Source: Gemmatimonadota bacterium (GTDB lineage Bacteria > Gemmatimonadota > Gemmatimonadetes > Gemmatimonadales > Gemmatimonadaceae). Taken from it: a stretch of 47,201 nt of DNA. This document shows positions 7,873 to 15,323 of this stretch, piece by piece. Made by a program: the position numbers and the translations under genes. The stretch is from contig JAQBYI010000026.1 in NCBI GenBank assembly GCA_027622655.1, positions 1 through 47,201 of the forward strand. The letters run 5' to 3'. Numbering within the stretch: the first letter of the stretch is position 1; each line of letters opens with the position of its first letter. The notes beneath the pieces are model-generated. The model saw only the letters and a program-made list of their open reading frames with translations, ran no database searches and had not been told where the DNA came from.

Positions 7873-8811
7873 CTAGCGTTCGGCGCGACGGGAGTTCGTC
7901 GCGTCGAGCGCAGCCCGCAGTCCCTTCGCTAAAGTCACCGCGTCGGCGTTGGCCCAGAAGTGCAAGAAGAAGAGCCGGGGCTCGTCGTTCAGCATGTGGT
8001 TGTGCACACTGGTGACTTCGATGCCGTGCGTGCGGAGTGCGCGAATAACGGGATTGACTTCACTGCCGAGCAGCACGAAGTCGCCAGTGATCGCCGCGTG
8101 ACCGCCGCCCGTGGGCTGAAAGTTGATTGCGGTGGAGATCCCCATCGCCGGAGGGATCACCATTGATCCGTCGCGAATTGTCTCGGCGCGCGGAACGCTC
8201 ACCTGAAAAATGGAACCGTTGAAACGGCCGGTGCGCCCGAGCGCAGCGCCCACCCCTGCCGTATCCATCGACAGCTCCGCACCGGTGCCAGCTGAACCTG
8301 AACCGGAGGGCGCCGGCCGCGCTCCGCCTGCAGCTGGAATCTTCGTTTGCGCGACCGCCGCACGAACGGCCGCCGCAATCTTCCTGGCGTCGCCGCGCGC
8401 CGACACGTGCATGTAGTAAACGTGGGGCGATTCCCGCAGCACGTGATGGTGAATCGCCGTTTGCTCAACACCACCAGCCTGCAGGGCCGTGATCACGGGA
8501 TTCACCTCGTCACCTGTGAGCACGAGGTCACCCATCGCCATCGCGTTGGACGGAGTTCCTGAGAACGCAATCCAACCTCCGAGTGCGAATGCTGGGCTCA
8601 GCGTCACTCCGTCGACGACTACCTGGAGATCTGACCGGGGAAAGTTGAATCGTCGCACGCCGCCGGCCTGCGCGGCGCCCGCGCGGCCGATGATCGAGTC
8701 GATCGGCGACCAGTCGGGCGTCTGGCCGCTCGCGGCGCCCGAAGCAACCGATATGGCCGCCAGCGCCGCGCACATCGCGCTCGCGAGCAGCCGCGATCGG
8801 CGAATGATCAT
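7873..8811 (-). CDS. Exported DUF1259 (LppY/LpqO-type) protein with duplicated domain
   Basis: About 312 residues. The N-terminal signal peptide (LLASAMCAALAAISVASGAASGQ) sends it to the periplasm. The mature part contains two copies of the DUF1259/LppY-LpqO unit: VLTGDEVNPVITALQAGGVE followed by IHHHVLRESPHVYYMH, and VLLGSEVNPVIRALRTHGIE followed by VHNHMLNDEPRLFFLH. The His-rich strands recur at the same place in both copies, suggesting a metal or small-ligand site, but no function is established. The repeats are joined by a Gly/Ala/Pro linker. ATG 8811 has GAGG 6 bases upstream; an adjacent GTG at 8814 is possible. It stands alone between Yip1 (convergent) and tRNA-Lys (same strand, upstream). 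Confidence 0.85.
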   Translation of the reverse strand: MIIRRSRLLASAMCAALAAISVASGAASGQTPDWSPIDSIIGRAGAAQAGGVRRFNFPRSDLQVVVDGVTLSPAFALGGWIAFSGTPSNAMAMGDLVLTGDEVNPVITALQAGGVEQTAIHHHVLRESPHVYYMHVSARGDARKIAAAVRAAVAQTKIPAAGGARPAPSGSGSAGTGAELSMDTAGVGAALGRTGRFNGSIFQVSVPRAETIRDGSMVIPPAMGISTAINFQPTGGGHAAITGDFVLLGSEVNPVIRALRTHGIEVTSVHNHMLNDEPRLFFLHFWANADAVTLAKGLRAALDATNSRRAER

Positions 8812-8833
8812 CACGTACCTCGATCTTGAGGAA

Positions 8834-8906
8834 TGACCCGGGTGGGGCTCGAACCCACGACCTACGGCTTAAAAGGCCGCTGCTCTACCAGCTGAGCTAC
8901 CGGGTC
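8834..8906 (-). tRNA. tRNA-Lys (anticodon TTT)
   Basis: The minus strand folds as a complete cloverleaf. A 7-bp acceptor stem GACCCGG/CCGGGTC carries discriminator A. The D arm contains AGCTGGTAGAGC, the anticodon stem GCGGC/GCCGT holds the loop CTTTTAA (anticodon TTT), and a standard TTCGAGC T-loop is enclosed by GTGGG/CCCAC. CCA is not encoded. No long variable arm. Confidence 0.96.
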
Positions 8907-9035
8907 AACTGCACGTAATCTACCGCCCGAATGGCGCGAGAGCAGGCTGCGGCCGCTTGAGTCGCGTTCGGAGAGACAACTCGCTTACTTGAGTGGCCGG
9001 AGCTCTCGGCCCGATCCTCTCAACACAGTAGAGCG

Positions 9036-10088
9036 ATGAACCTGGAAGCGATACTCAACGCACTTTTGTTCCCCGCCGTCGGGGCACTCGCAGGCGCACT
9101 CGCCGGCGTATTCGCTCGATCGGTCGTCTTGCCGCGCATGGCGCGTGTCGCCGAGCGAACGGACAACAAGCTTGACGACATTATCCTCGGCGCCGGCCGT
9201 GGTCCCGTGGTGCTTTGGGCAGTGTTGCTCGGCCTCTACATCGGCATCACGTTCGCTGGTTACGAGCAAAACATCATCGAGGCTATCCGCCGACCGTTGT
9301 TGGCTGTCGTCATCATGTCCGTGAGCTGGACGCTCGCGAGCGTGGTCTCGGCAATGATCAAGCTGCCGCAGGGTCCGTCCGGAGCCGTGCCGTCCGCGCG
9401 CATTCTTTCGACCGCCGCTCAGGCCAGCGTCCTCGCTGTCGGTTTTCTCGTTGCGCTGCAGACTCTTGGCGTATCGGTCACCCCGATCCTCACGGCGTTG
9501 GGCGTCGGCGGCCTCGCGGTCGGCCTCGCGCTGCAGGACACGCTTGCAAATCTCTTTGCCGGATTCCACATCCTCGTGTCGGGTCAGCTGCGGCCGGGCG
9601 ACTTCATCGAACTCGAGTCCGGCGCGAAAGGTTTCGTCGAGGACATCACGTGGCGCAACACGACGATTCGCCAGCTTCCGAACAACCTGCTCATCATTCC
9701 GAACGCCAAGCTCTCGCAATCCATCACGATCAACTACACGCTCCCGGAAACACAGCAAAGTATGCTCGTGCCCGTTGGCGTTAGCTACGACGACGATCTG
9801 GAGCACGTCGAGCGGGTCACGATCGAGGTCGCGCGCACAATTCAGGCGGATGTCGAAGGCGCCGTCCGCGACTTCGAACCCGTCACCCGCTACAACGAGT
9901 TTGCCGATTCGAGCATCAACTTCAACGTGATCATGCGGGCCGAGCAGTACACGAACATGTTCCTGATGCGACACGAATTCGTGAAACGGCTGCACGAGCG
10001 GTATCGGGCCGAGGGAATCTCCATTCCATACCCGCAGCGAACCGTGCACCTGAACACGGTGCCGCCGGCCGCTCCTGAAGCTCCCTAG
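9036..10088 (+). CDS. Small-conductance mechanosensitive channel (MscS family)
   Basis: 350 residues. Three N-terminal membrane segments lead into the MscS pore helix TALGVGGLAVGLALQDTLANLFAGF, whose Gly/Ala pattern is diagnostic of TM3. The beta domain (LRPGDFIELESGAKGFVEDITWRNT, NNLLIIPNAKL) and a C-terminal alpha/beta domain ending in a Pro/Ala tail follow. It opens under membrane tension to release solutes during hypo-osmotic shock. ATG 9036 is the first start of the frame that gives a hydrophobic N-terminus. It converges with the cyclophilin gene 18 bases downstream. The 129-base gap to tRNA-Lys holds only a small GGCCG/CGGCC dyad and no other gene. Confidence 0.92.
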   Translation: MNLEAILNALLFPAVGALAGALAGVFARSVVLPRMARVAERTDNKLDDIILGAGRGPVVLWAVLLGLYIGITFAGYEQNIIEAIRRPLLAVVIMSVSWTLASVVSAMIKLPQGPSGAVPSARILSTAAQASVLAVGFLVALQTLGVSVTPILTALGVGGLAVGLALQDTLANLFAGFHILVSGQLRPGDFIELESGAKGFVEDITWRNTTIRQLPNNLLIIPNAKLSQSITINYTLPETQQSMLVPVGVSYDDDLEHVERVTIEVARTIQADVEGAVRDFEPVTRYNEFADSSINFNVIMRAEQYTNMFLMRHEFVKRLHERYRAEGISIPYPQRTVHLNTVPPAAPEAP

Positions 10089-10106
10089 GGTTACGAGGCC
10101 TGAGCG

Positions 10107-10835
10107 CTATCTCGGCCAGCGCTGAATGACCCGGACGCTGTCTATCCCGTCGAGCTTGGGAAACAGTCTCGTGAGATACGCGTTTCCCTGGGACGCGATG
10201 CGCCCCTGATCCGGGCCGTCTCCGCTCGGCGCACCCTCGCCGTAGCCCGCGTAGAGTGAATCGGCCACGGACAGGCCGGTCAGGACGCTCCCGACAGGCG
10301 CAAACCCCAACCGATCGAGCGATTCATTGTTCGCGGTATTGATGAAGAGCTGCACGTTACGCGTGTTGCGACCGCGATTGGCGAATGTGAGCGTTCCGCG
10401 CGCGTTCGACTGCTTGGCGGGCTCGTCGGGCAAAAGGTACGGGTCCCACGCCCTGGTGACCGCCGGGTCGCCGTGAAAGCCAAACTGGGCCATGAAGCCT
10501 GGAATCACGCGGTAGAACCGCACGCCGTCGTAGTAGCGGGCTTGTACAGCGTGCCAGACGCGGTCTGAGCCCTTGGGCGCCCACGCTCGCCTCAGGCGCA
10601 CTGTGATGGCGCCTTTGGTCGTGTAGAGCCCAACATCGAAGCTGTCGGGGCCCGCCCGGGCAAGTTCCGTGGCGTTTGGGGATCGCAGCGTGGAACGGCT
10701 CTGGGCCGGGAGTGGCGCGGGGGGCGCCAGCACTGCCGTGGCAGCCACCAAGCACGCCACCAAGCACGCCACCGCCACGCCAGTCGCCCCAGCCGCGCGA
10801 GGCGGGTATCCCCTTAATACGAAGTCTCTGGACAT
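10107..10835 (-). CDS. Exported cyclophilin-type peptidyl-prolyl isomerase
   Basis: 242 residues. A long hydrophobic signal segment (GVAVACLVACLVAATAVL) precedes a cyclophilin domain that begins at DVGLYTTKGAITVRL. The active-site block YYDGVRFYRVIPGFMAQFG carries the catalytic Arg and the FxxQ motif; LTFANRGRNTRNVQLFIN and a GSVLTGLSVADSL strand follow. It catalyses cis-trans isomerisation of prolyl bonds, here probably in the periplasm. ATG 10835 is preferred; the longest frame begins 11 codons earlier at 10868. An imperfect pair of 12-bp repeats in the signal region makes the repeated VACL. Convergent with mscS. Confidence 0.9.
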   Translation of the reverse strand: MSRDFVLRGYPPRAAGATGVAVACLVACLVAATAVLAPPAPLPAQSRSTLRSPNATELARAGPDSFDVGLYTTKGAITVRLRRAWAPKGSDRVWHAVQARYYDGVRFYRVIPGFMAQFGFHGDPAVTRAWDPYLLPDEPAKQSNARGTLTFANRGRNTRNVQLFINTANNESLDRLGFAPVGSVLTGLSVADSLYAGYGEGAPSGDGPDQGRIASQGNAYLTRLFPKLDGIDSVRVIQRWPR

Positions 10836-10895
10836 GATCGAAAATAACAGGTGTCGGCGCGCCAGCACGACGGCCGTCGAATCGTGGTTAAAGCA

Positions 10896-10929
10896 CGAAG
10901 GGGCCCGGTCTTTCGACCGGACCCCTTCG
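10896..10929 (-). terminator. Strong hairpin terminator after the Ig-like surface protein gene
   Basis: CGAAGGGG...CCGGTC / GACCGG...CCCCTTCG forms a nearly perfect 15-bp stem with a TTTC/GAAA tetraloop, 28 bases past the stop codon at 10957. On the minus strand a short T-run (TGCTTT) follows. It also separates this gene from the downstream cyclophilin gene on the same strand. Confidence 0.8.
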
Positions 10930-10956
10930 CTTGTTACTGAACCGTACTTCTACAGC

Positions 10957-13722
10957 CTATCGAATGGCGAACGGCAGCAGAGCCACCGGCTCCATCGCCG
11001 TGTTGCCGCTGGCGTTGACACCGAGCACCAGGATCGACGAAGCGATCGGAAGTGCAGCGACCGTTCCATTGATCGCGGCGTACGCAGCAGCACCAGCCAC
11101 CGTGAACGTGTACGAGAACGTACGCACAGCGCCGTTGTCGTTCAGCGCCGCCACGCTCGCCGTACCCACCAGGAACCACTGCGTTCCGGCGACGTTCAGC
11201 ATGTACAGATCCATGCGGCTGAACGGATTGTTGAACAGCGCAGTCGTGCCCGTGACGGTCGCGGTGATCGTCGTGCTCGTCGGGTTGGTGGCGTTAGCCG
11301 CCGCGCCGAGGCCGCTCGTCACACCAACAATCGTCGCCGGAGCCGTCGGCGCCGGGAACGTCTGGAAGCAGAAGCCCGTCGCCGCAGGCGTGGTGCAAGC
11401 TACGTTCGCCTGAAGTGAAATCGGTGCACCCGGGGTCACTACGAGCGGAGCAAATGCACCGGACGTAGCGGCCAGATTGCTCTGGGCGCGCGACGTCGTG
11501 GTGATGCCCGTGATCGGGTTCTGCGTCGTCAGCAGCGTAGCCGGATCCACCTGGATCGCGAGCGGGCTGTTGAGCGCCGAGGTAACGAGGAAGTTCGTGT
11601 TGGAGAACGTCGCGGCATTGAAGCCGTTCACCGGGACGATCGCCTGCTGAATGATGGTCGGAGCAAGCGTCATCGCAGCGTACGTCGTGCCGAACGAGTA
11701 GTCCTGAATGTCCAGGTCTTCGTTGATGAACGCCGACGTCGAGAAGCCCGTGGCGGTCAGTGTGAGCGCTGCCGTCGGGATGCCCGGAGCCGGAGCCGTG
11801 GCGTCGTACACCATCATCGTACGACCGGCGACTGCTACCGAGTTACCAGCGGCGTCAAACGCCGTGGCCGTGTGTGCCCAGTACGCGTGATTCGCCACAC
11901 CCGTCACGGCCGTGAAGGCCGTCGAGTAGAGCGGAGCCGCAGCAGCAACACCTGTGGCCGTTTCGGCCGCGGCTGCAACAGCACCCGTCGCGTTGAACGT
12001 CGTGGTTGTGCCAGCCGAGTTCGCGGCACCAATGGCGCGACGCGAGAGAAGCATGCGAACCGGGCCGGTGGGCAGCATGCCCGAGTTGCCGACGAGGCCT
12101 GTGTCGTTGACCGTCACAATGAACTCACCGGCGACCGTACCGGCCGAAAGACGTGCGGATGCGGCGATGCTGCCCGCCGTGTACGCGATCGTCGGCTGTG
12201 CGATATCCACACCGAGGAGCATGTGGTTCGCGGCGAGTGCTGCCGAGGAAGCCAACACCGTCGGCGAGCAGACCGTCACAGCGGTCGGAAGCGCCGCTTC
12301 GTTGCCGAGAGCATCCTGATATGTGAAGATGCCGCAATAGGCGGAGCTCGTTGCCGAAGGAACCGGCAGCGCGGGCGTGTTGGTTGCCGTTGCGCCACGG
12401 GCTTCCGAAACCGTTCCGGTAGCCGAAGCGGCGATACGAGCCATGCGGACCGTAGTACCAACGCCGCAATCCAAGCCAGCGACGGTGATGCACGCCTTGG
12501 CGGCCGGCGCAATCATGACGCCGTTCGACGTGAGGCTGGTGTTGAGGCTTGTAAGAGTGACCGCGCCGTTGATCCAGCCGTTTGCACGGGAATTCGGATT
12601 CTGAACGAGTGTCGGGACAAGCGGCGCAGCATTGTCGAGGCGGAGCCCCGTAACCGCACCGGCGTTGAGCGGAGCAGCGGCCGCAAACAACGCGTCGCCG
12701 GCACCGTTGACGCCCGTGACCGTCGGCGTCTGCCCGATTGCGTTCGCCGCGCAGGCGACGCCGGCCGCGTCAAACTCATAGCCGTTCACGTTCGTCGCGG
12801 CGGCAGCAGCCGTCTGCGAGAACGTGGCGGTCCACGCGAGTGACGGCGCAACTGGCGCAACCAGCGCGGTTGTGCGCGGGCCAATGCCGGCCGCGTCGCA
12901 AACCAACGTACCGAACGTGGTCGTGCCCGACGCAACCGTTCCGCCCGAATAGCTCACCGGGAGGACCGACACCGTGAGGGCTCCGCGATCGTAGCGGAAT
13001 CCACCGGCGTTGAGCGCGTTGGCCGTCGTGCCGCTCGTCGCGACCGTCGCGTGCCAGCCGTCAACGTTCGCAAACGTAAGCGCCGTCTGGGCCGAGGCTG
13101 AGGCCGAAGACGACGTTGCACCCGTCACGTAAAGCTGCGCCGAAACCGTCTTTGCACCGTTCGTGAACGCCGGAGCGCCCGTCGTGGTGTTGTACGCGGC
13201 CGTGTTCACGCTGAACAGAATCAACGGGAACGCGCTCTGGTTCTCAGCGGCCTCATCGGCAGCGTACCGGAGCGAAGCGGACTGCGCAGCCGTGAACGTC
13301 TGCGAGTCAACGCTAACGCCACCAACGACCAGCACGATCTTGGAGACCGTCTGGTTGCCCGGGGCAACGTTGAGGCGGACGTCAATCGCACCAACGACAG
13401 CGGCCGGAACGACCGTGACGTTGTTCGAACCACCAACCGTGACCGACTGAATCGAGACCGAGGCCGGGATGACCGTCGCAGCCGCCGTAACGGCGACCGA
13501 GGCGCAACCCTGCTTGCCGGTGTCAACCGTCGACGTGGCGCAAACAGCGACGCCAGGCGTCGCGGCATTGGCCGTCGCAACGGCGCCGGACATCGACACC
13601 TTCGACGGATCGCTCGACGTCCAGGTGACCGTCGTGGCAGCGCCATTGCTGGCGTTTACAGCGGCCGAGAACGTCACCGTCTGACCGACATTCATCGTCG
13701 CCGTCGCCGGGGCGACAGACAC
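10957..13722 (-). CDS. Large Ala/Thr-rich Ig-like surface (lipo)protein, start region frameshifted
   Basis: At least 921 residues. The N-terminal part is a BIG2-type Ig-like domain (VNSVSVAPATATMNVGQTVTF, then VTWTSSDPSKVSMSG). The rest is a long, Lys-poor, Ala/Thr/Val/Asn-rich beta-type region with scattered Cys pairs and no recognised enzyme motif. GTG 13722 is only the first standard start in frame. The same frame continues upstream for 39 codons without a stop and encodes a clear lipoprotein signal (VLRFSLVAAVAVVAAAC). That segment should begin at the ATG at 13840, which has a perfect Shine-Dalgarno site, but the ATG is one base out of frame (ATG-T-AAA). The protein is probably an outer-surface lipoprotein; as sequenced, expression of the full form needs a frame correction. 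A terminator follows. Confidence 0.8.
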   Translation of the reverse strand: MSVAPATATMNVGQTVTFSAAVNASNGAATTVTWTSSDPSKVSMSGAVATANAATPGVAVCATSTVDTGKQGCASVAVTAAATVIPASVSIQSVTVGGSNNVTVVPAAVVGAIDVRLNVAPGNQTVSKIVLVVGGVSVDSQTFTAAQSASLRYAADEAAENQSAFPLILFSVNTAAYNTTTGAPAFTNGAKTVSAQLYVTGATSSSASASAQTALTFANVDGWHATVATSGTTANALNAGGFRYDRGALTVSVLPVSYSGGTVASGTTTFGTLVCDAAGIGPRTTALVAPVAPSLAWTATFSQTAAAAATNVNGYEFDAAGVACAANAIGQTPTVTGVNGAGDALFAAAAPLNAGAVTGLRLDNAAPLVPTLVQNPNSRANGWINGAVTLTSLNTSLTSNGVMIAPAAKACITVAGLDCGVGTTVRMARIAASATGTVSEARGATATNTPALPVPSATSSAYCGIFTYQDALGNEAALPTAVTVCSPTVLASSAALAANHMLLGVDIAQPTIAYTAGSIAASARLSAGTVAGEFIVTVNDTGLVGNSGMLPTGPVRMLLSRRAIGAANSAGTTTTFNATGAVAAAAETATGVAAAAPLYSTAFTAVTGVANHAYWAHTATAFDAAGNSVAVAGRTMMVYDATAPAPGIPTAALTLTATGFSTSAFINEDLDIQDYSFGTTYAAMTLAPTIIQQAIVPVNGFNAATFSNTNFLVTSALNSPLAIQVDPATLLTTQNPITGITTTSRAQSNLAATSGAFAPLVVTPGAPISLQANVACTTPAATGFCFQTFPAPTAPATIVGVTSGLGAAANATNPTSTTITATVTGTTALFNNPFSRMDLYMLNVAGTQWFLVGTASVAALNDNGAVRTFSYTFTVAGAAAYAAINGTVAALPIASSILVLGVNASGNTAMEPVALLPFAIR

Positions 13723-13840
13723 GCTGTTGACCGTCGGCGTCGTATCGCCGACCGCTGGGCCGGCAACTGTGACTTTGTCACCGCACGCAGCGGCAACAAC
13801 CGCTACTGCAGCGACAAGAGAAAAACGAAGGACTTTACAT
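13723..13840 (-). pseudogene. Frameshifted lipoprotein signal segment of the Ig-like surface protein
   Basis: The minus strand reads AGGAGGT, AGC, ATG, TAA: the ATG at 13840-13838 is followed at once by a TAA stop. Dropping one T after the ATG would give Met-Lys-Val-Leu and run in frame through a hydrophobic h-region to a lipobox Cys (AAAC) and on into the 921-residue frame. The in-frame version (codon TGT at 13839) has no ATG/GTG/TTG before an upstream TAG. This is a single-base insertion in the genome, or a sequencing/assembly error. Confidence 0.75.
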
Positions 13841-13843
13841 GCT

Positions 13844-13850
13844 ACCTCCT
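13844..13850 (-). promoter_or_regulatory. Shine-Dalgarno site deciding the intended start of the surface lipoprotein
   Basis: AGGAGGT on the minus strand, 3 bases before the ATG at 13840. It is among the strongest ribosome-binding sites in the window, and it sits at an ATG that is immediately followed by a stop in its own frame. Confidence 0.8.
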
Positions 13851-13897
13851 ATGGAGTGAAAAACGCACTGCTGGCTAATCTGTGAATGATGACACAC

Positions 13898-13945
13898 ATC
13901 GAGCGGGACAGCAACCCCTTTTAGGGGGAAGCTTTCCTGCTCGAT
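13898..13945 (-). promoter_or_regulatory. Structured hairpin in the 5' leader of the surface lipoprotein gene
   Basis: ATCGAGC (13898-13904) pairs with GCTCGAT (13939-13945). Inside, GG/CC, AGC/GCT and CCCC/GGGG continue the same stem with short internal loops, making one 48-base irregular hairpin that ends about 58 bases before the ATG. It is not followed by a T-run, so it is more likely a leader structure than a terminator. No known riboswitch class is recognised. Confidence 0.5.
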
Positions 13946-13991
13946 CTGTACCTCTTTAACAAACCACGCCGGCATCGCCGACGTGCCGCAA

Positions 13992-14020
13992 AAACTAGGG
14001 TATCCTGAGCGTGCCGTCAA
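13992..14020 (-). promoter_or_regulatory. Weak candidate promoter for the surface lipoprotein
   Basis: TTGACG (14020-14015), 17 bases, then TAGTTT (13997-13992) on the minus strand. This would start a leader of about 145 bases containing the hairpin at 13898-13945. The -10 match is poor. The rest of the gap up to 14113 holds three small dyads (14018-14037, 14036-14050, 14077-14094) and no gene. Confidence 0.25.
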
Positions 14021-14113
14021 GCGAAAGACACCGCTTGGGCGGCAAGCCCATCGGGTATCAGACGAGCGGCCATGAAGCCGGTAACTTTGCCGGCCGAACA
14101 AACGCCGTTTGAC

Positions 14114-14731
14114 CTACGGTTCTGAGCCGGCCAGGGCTGATCGGCAGAACGAAGCTCGGTGGTGCAGGGTCAAGCCGCCGGACCGAATGCCTGCAATGTG
14201 GGCCGCCGTGCCATACCCCGAGTTGCGTTCCCACCTATAGAGTGGGTGCCGTTCGGCGAGCGCGGCCAGCAATCGGTCCCTGACCACCTTCGCCACGATA
14301 CTGGCGCACGCCACCGAATAGCATCGTGCGTCGCCGCCAACCACCGCCACGTGCTCCACGCCGAGCCCGCGAACGGGCCTCCCGTCCACGAGCGCGATAT
14401 CGAACTGGCCGCCGATGCGCCGGAGTGCCCGCTGCATGGCAAGTGTCGTCGCGCCGGCGATGTTCAGCCGCTCGATTTCGCGCACACTCGCCGCACCGAG
14501 CGCACATGCCAGCGCCCGCCCCCGAATGATCGGATCCAGGCGGCGGCGCTCTTCGGCGCTGAGCGCCTTGGAGTCGGCGACACCTCTGATTGCCCGGCTT
14601 TCGGGCGGCATGACGATGGCGCATGCGACAACGGGGCCCGCAAGGGGGCCCCGTCCGACTTCATCCACTCCGGCGATCAGCCAATGCCCGCTGGCGCGCA
14701 GGTCACGCTCGATGCGGCTCCAGCGCGCCAT
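14114..14731 (-). CDS. rnhB: Ribonuclease HII
   Basis: A 205-residue RNase HII, which removes RNA and single ribonucleotides from DNA. The N-terminal catalytic motif GVDEVGRGPLAGPVVA supplies the paired Asp-Glu; DSKALS, the third catalytic Asp in FDIALVDG, ASIVAKVVRDR, and the C-terminal RNSGYGTAAHIAGI and HRASF blocks complete the family pattern. Length is normal. It is the last gene of the ffh-rpsP-rimM-trmD-rplS cluster, 16 bases after rplS. ATG 14731 gives the usual short N-terminal extension before the first strand. Confidence 0.95.
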   Translation of the reverse strand: MARWSRIERDLRASGHWLIAGVDEVGRGPLAGPVVACAIVMPPESRAIRGVADSKALSAEERRRLDPIIRGRALACALGAASVREIERLNIAGATTLAMQRALRRIGGQFDIALVDGRPVRGLGVEHVAVVGGDARCYSVACASIVAKVVRDRLLAALAERHPLYRWERNSGYGTAAHIAGIRSGGLTLHHRASFCRSALAGSEP

Positions 14732-14747
14732 CGGATCGTGCGGCCGC

Positions 14748-15170
14748 CTACTCCGCGGCGGCCTCGCCTACTGCGGTTGGCGTGACCACGGGCTCTGGAT
14801 CTGGCGTTCCAGTTTCCGGAACAACCACGCGCACCCGCTTTTCCTTGATGCGGGCCGACTTGCCGGTCACACCGCGGAGATAGAACAGCTTGGCGCGACG
14901 CACACGTCCACGGCGCACGACCTTGATGCTCTCGAGCATCGGCGAATGCACCGGGAAAATGCGCTCGACGCCGACGCCGTTGGAAATCTTGCGAACGGTG
15001 AACGTCTCGCTGACTCCGGCTCCGCGGCGCGCGATGCAGACGCCCTCGAAGGCCTGAAGGCGTTCCTTGTCGCCCTCACGGACGCGGACATTGACGCGCA
15101 GCGTGTCGCCGGCGCGAAAAGGAGGGACCTCGCGGATCCACTCTTTCTGTGTTTCGATAAAGGGGTGCAT
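14748..15170 (-). CDS. rplS: Large ribosomal subunit protein bL19
   Basis: 140 residues; bL19 sits at the 30S-50S interface. Recognisable blocks are [33 protein letters not shown], split across two strands, then [23 protein letters not shown] and [18 protein letters not shown]. The normal protein ends near the KEKRV region. Here an acidic Pro/Glu/Ala tail of about 20 residues (ending GEAAAE) is added. ATG 15170 matches the usual MHPFIE-type start. It is separated from trmD by 141 bases that contain a large palindrome. Confidence 0.96.
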   Translation of the reverse strand: MHPFIETQKEWIREVPPFRAGDTLRVNVRVREGDKERLQAFEGVCIARRGAGVSETFTVRKISNGVGVERIFPVHSPMLESIKVVRRGRVRRAKLFYLRGVTGKSARIKEKRVRVVVPETGTPDPEPVVTPTAVGEAAAE

Positions 15171-15239
15171 TTTCGGCTCAGAACAAGGGTACGGAGAGCC
15201 TAATAAGCTATGCCATTGAGCGGGTAACTACAAGAGCGA

Positions 15240-15323
15240 GTGGACGGTATACAGTTGACGGCTGACGGCTGCCGGTTGTGCGCACAACCGGCGACCGTGA
15301 GCCGTCAACCGTCAGCTGTCCAC
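15240..15323. repeat. 84-bp imperfect palindrome between trmD and rplS
   Basis: Two 42-base arms meet exactly at 15281/15282, and 34 of 42 positions pair. The centre is a perfect 20-bp palindrome (15272-15291, CCGGTTGTGC and its complement). Tandem TGACGG heptads lie in the arms, and GTGGAC/GTCCAC closes the ends. It lies inside the operon and its right arm covers the last codons and stop of trmD. It could act as an mRNA hairpin, attenuator or palindromic repeat element. The size exceeds a normal intrinsic terminator and no T-run follows on the minus strand. Confidence 0.85.

Noticed and set aside
13835-13840. ATG-TAA as a deliberate minimal start-stop regulatory ORF
   Set aside because: Start-stop elements exist, but here the downstream frame has no alternative start near the signal peptide, so a one-base lesion explains the data more simply.
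13835-14101. 88-residue frame in the leader of the surface lipoprotein
   Set aside because: No domain, no ribosome-binding site, and it contains the hairpin and the lipoprotein Shine-Dalgarno region.
14010-14113. Resemblance to a cyclic-di-GMP-I (GEMM) riboswitch on the minus strand (CAAACGG, GGCAAAG, GGGCTTGCCG)
   Set aside because: The P1 pairing and the tetraloop receptor could not be drawn consistently and spacing between elements is wrong. A covariance-model search (RF01051) would be decisive.
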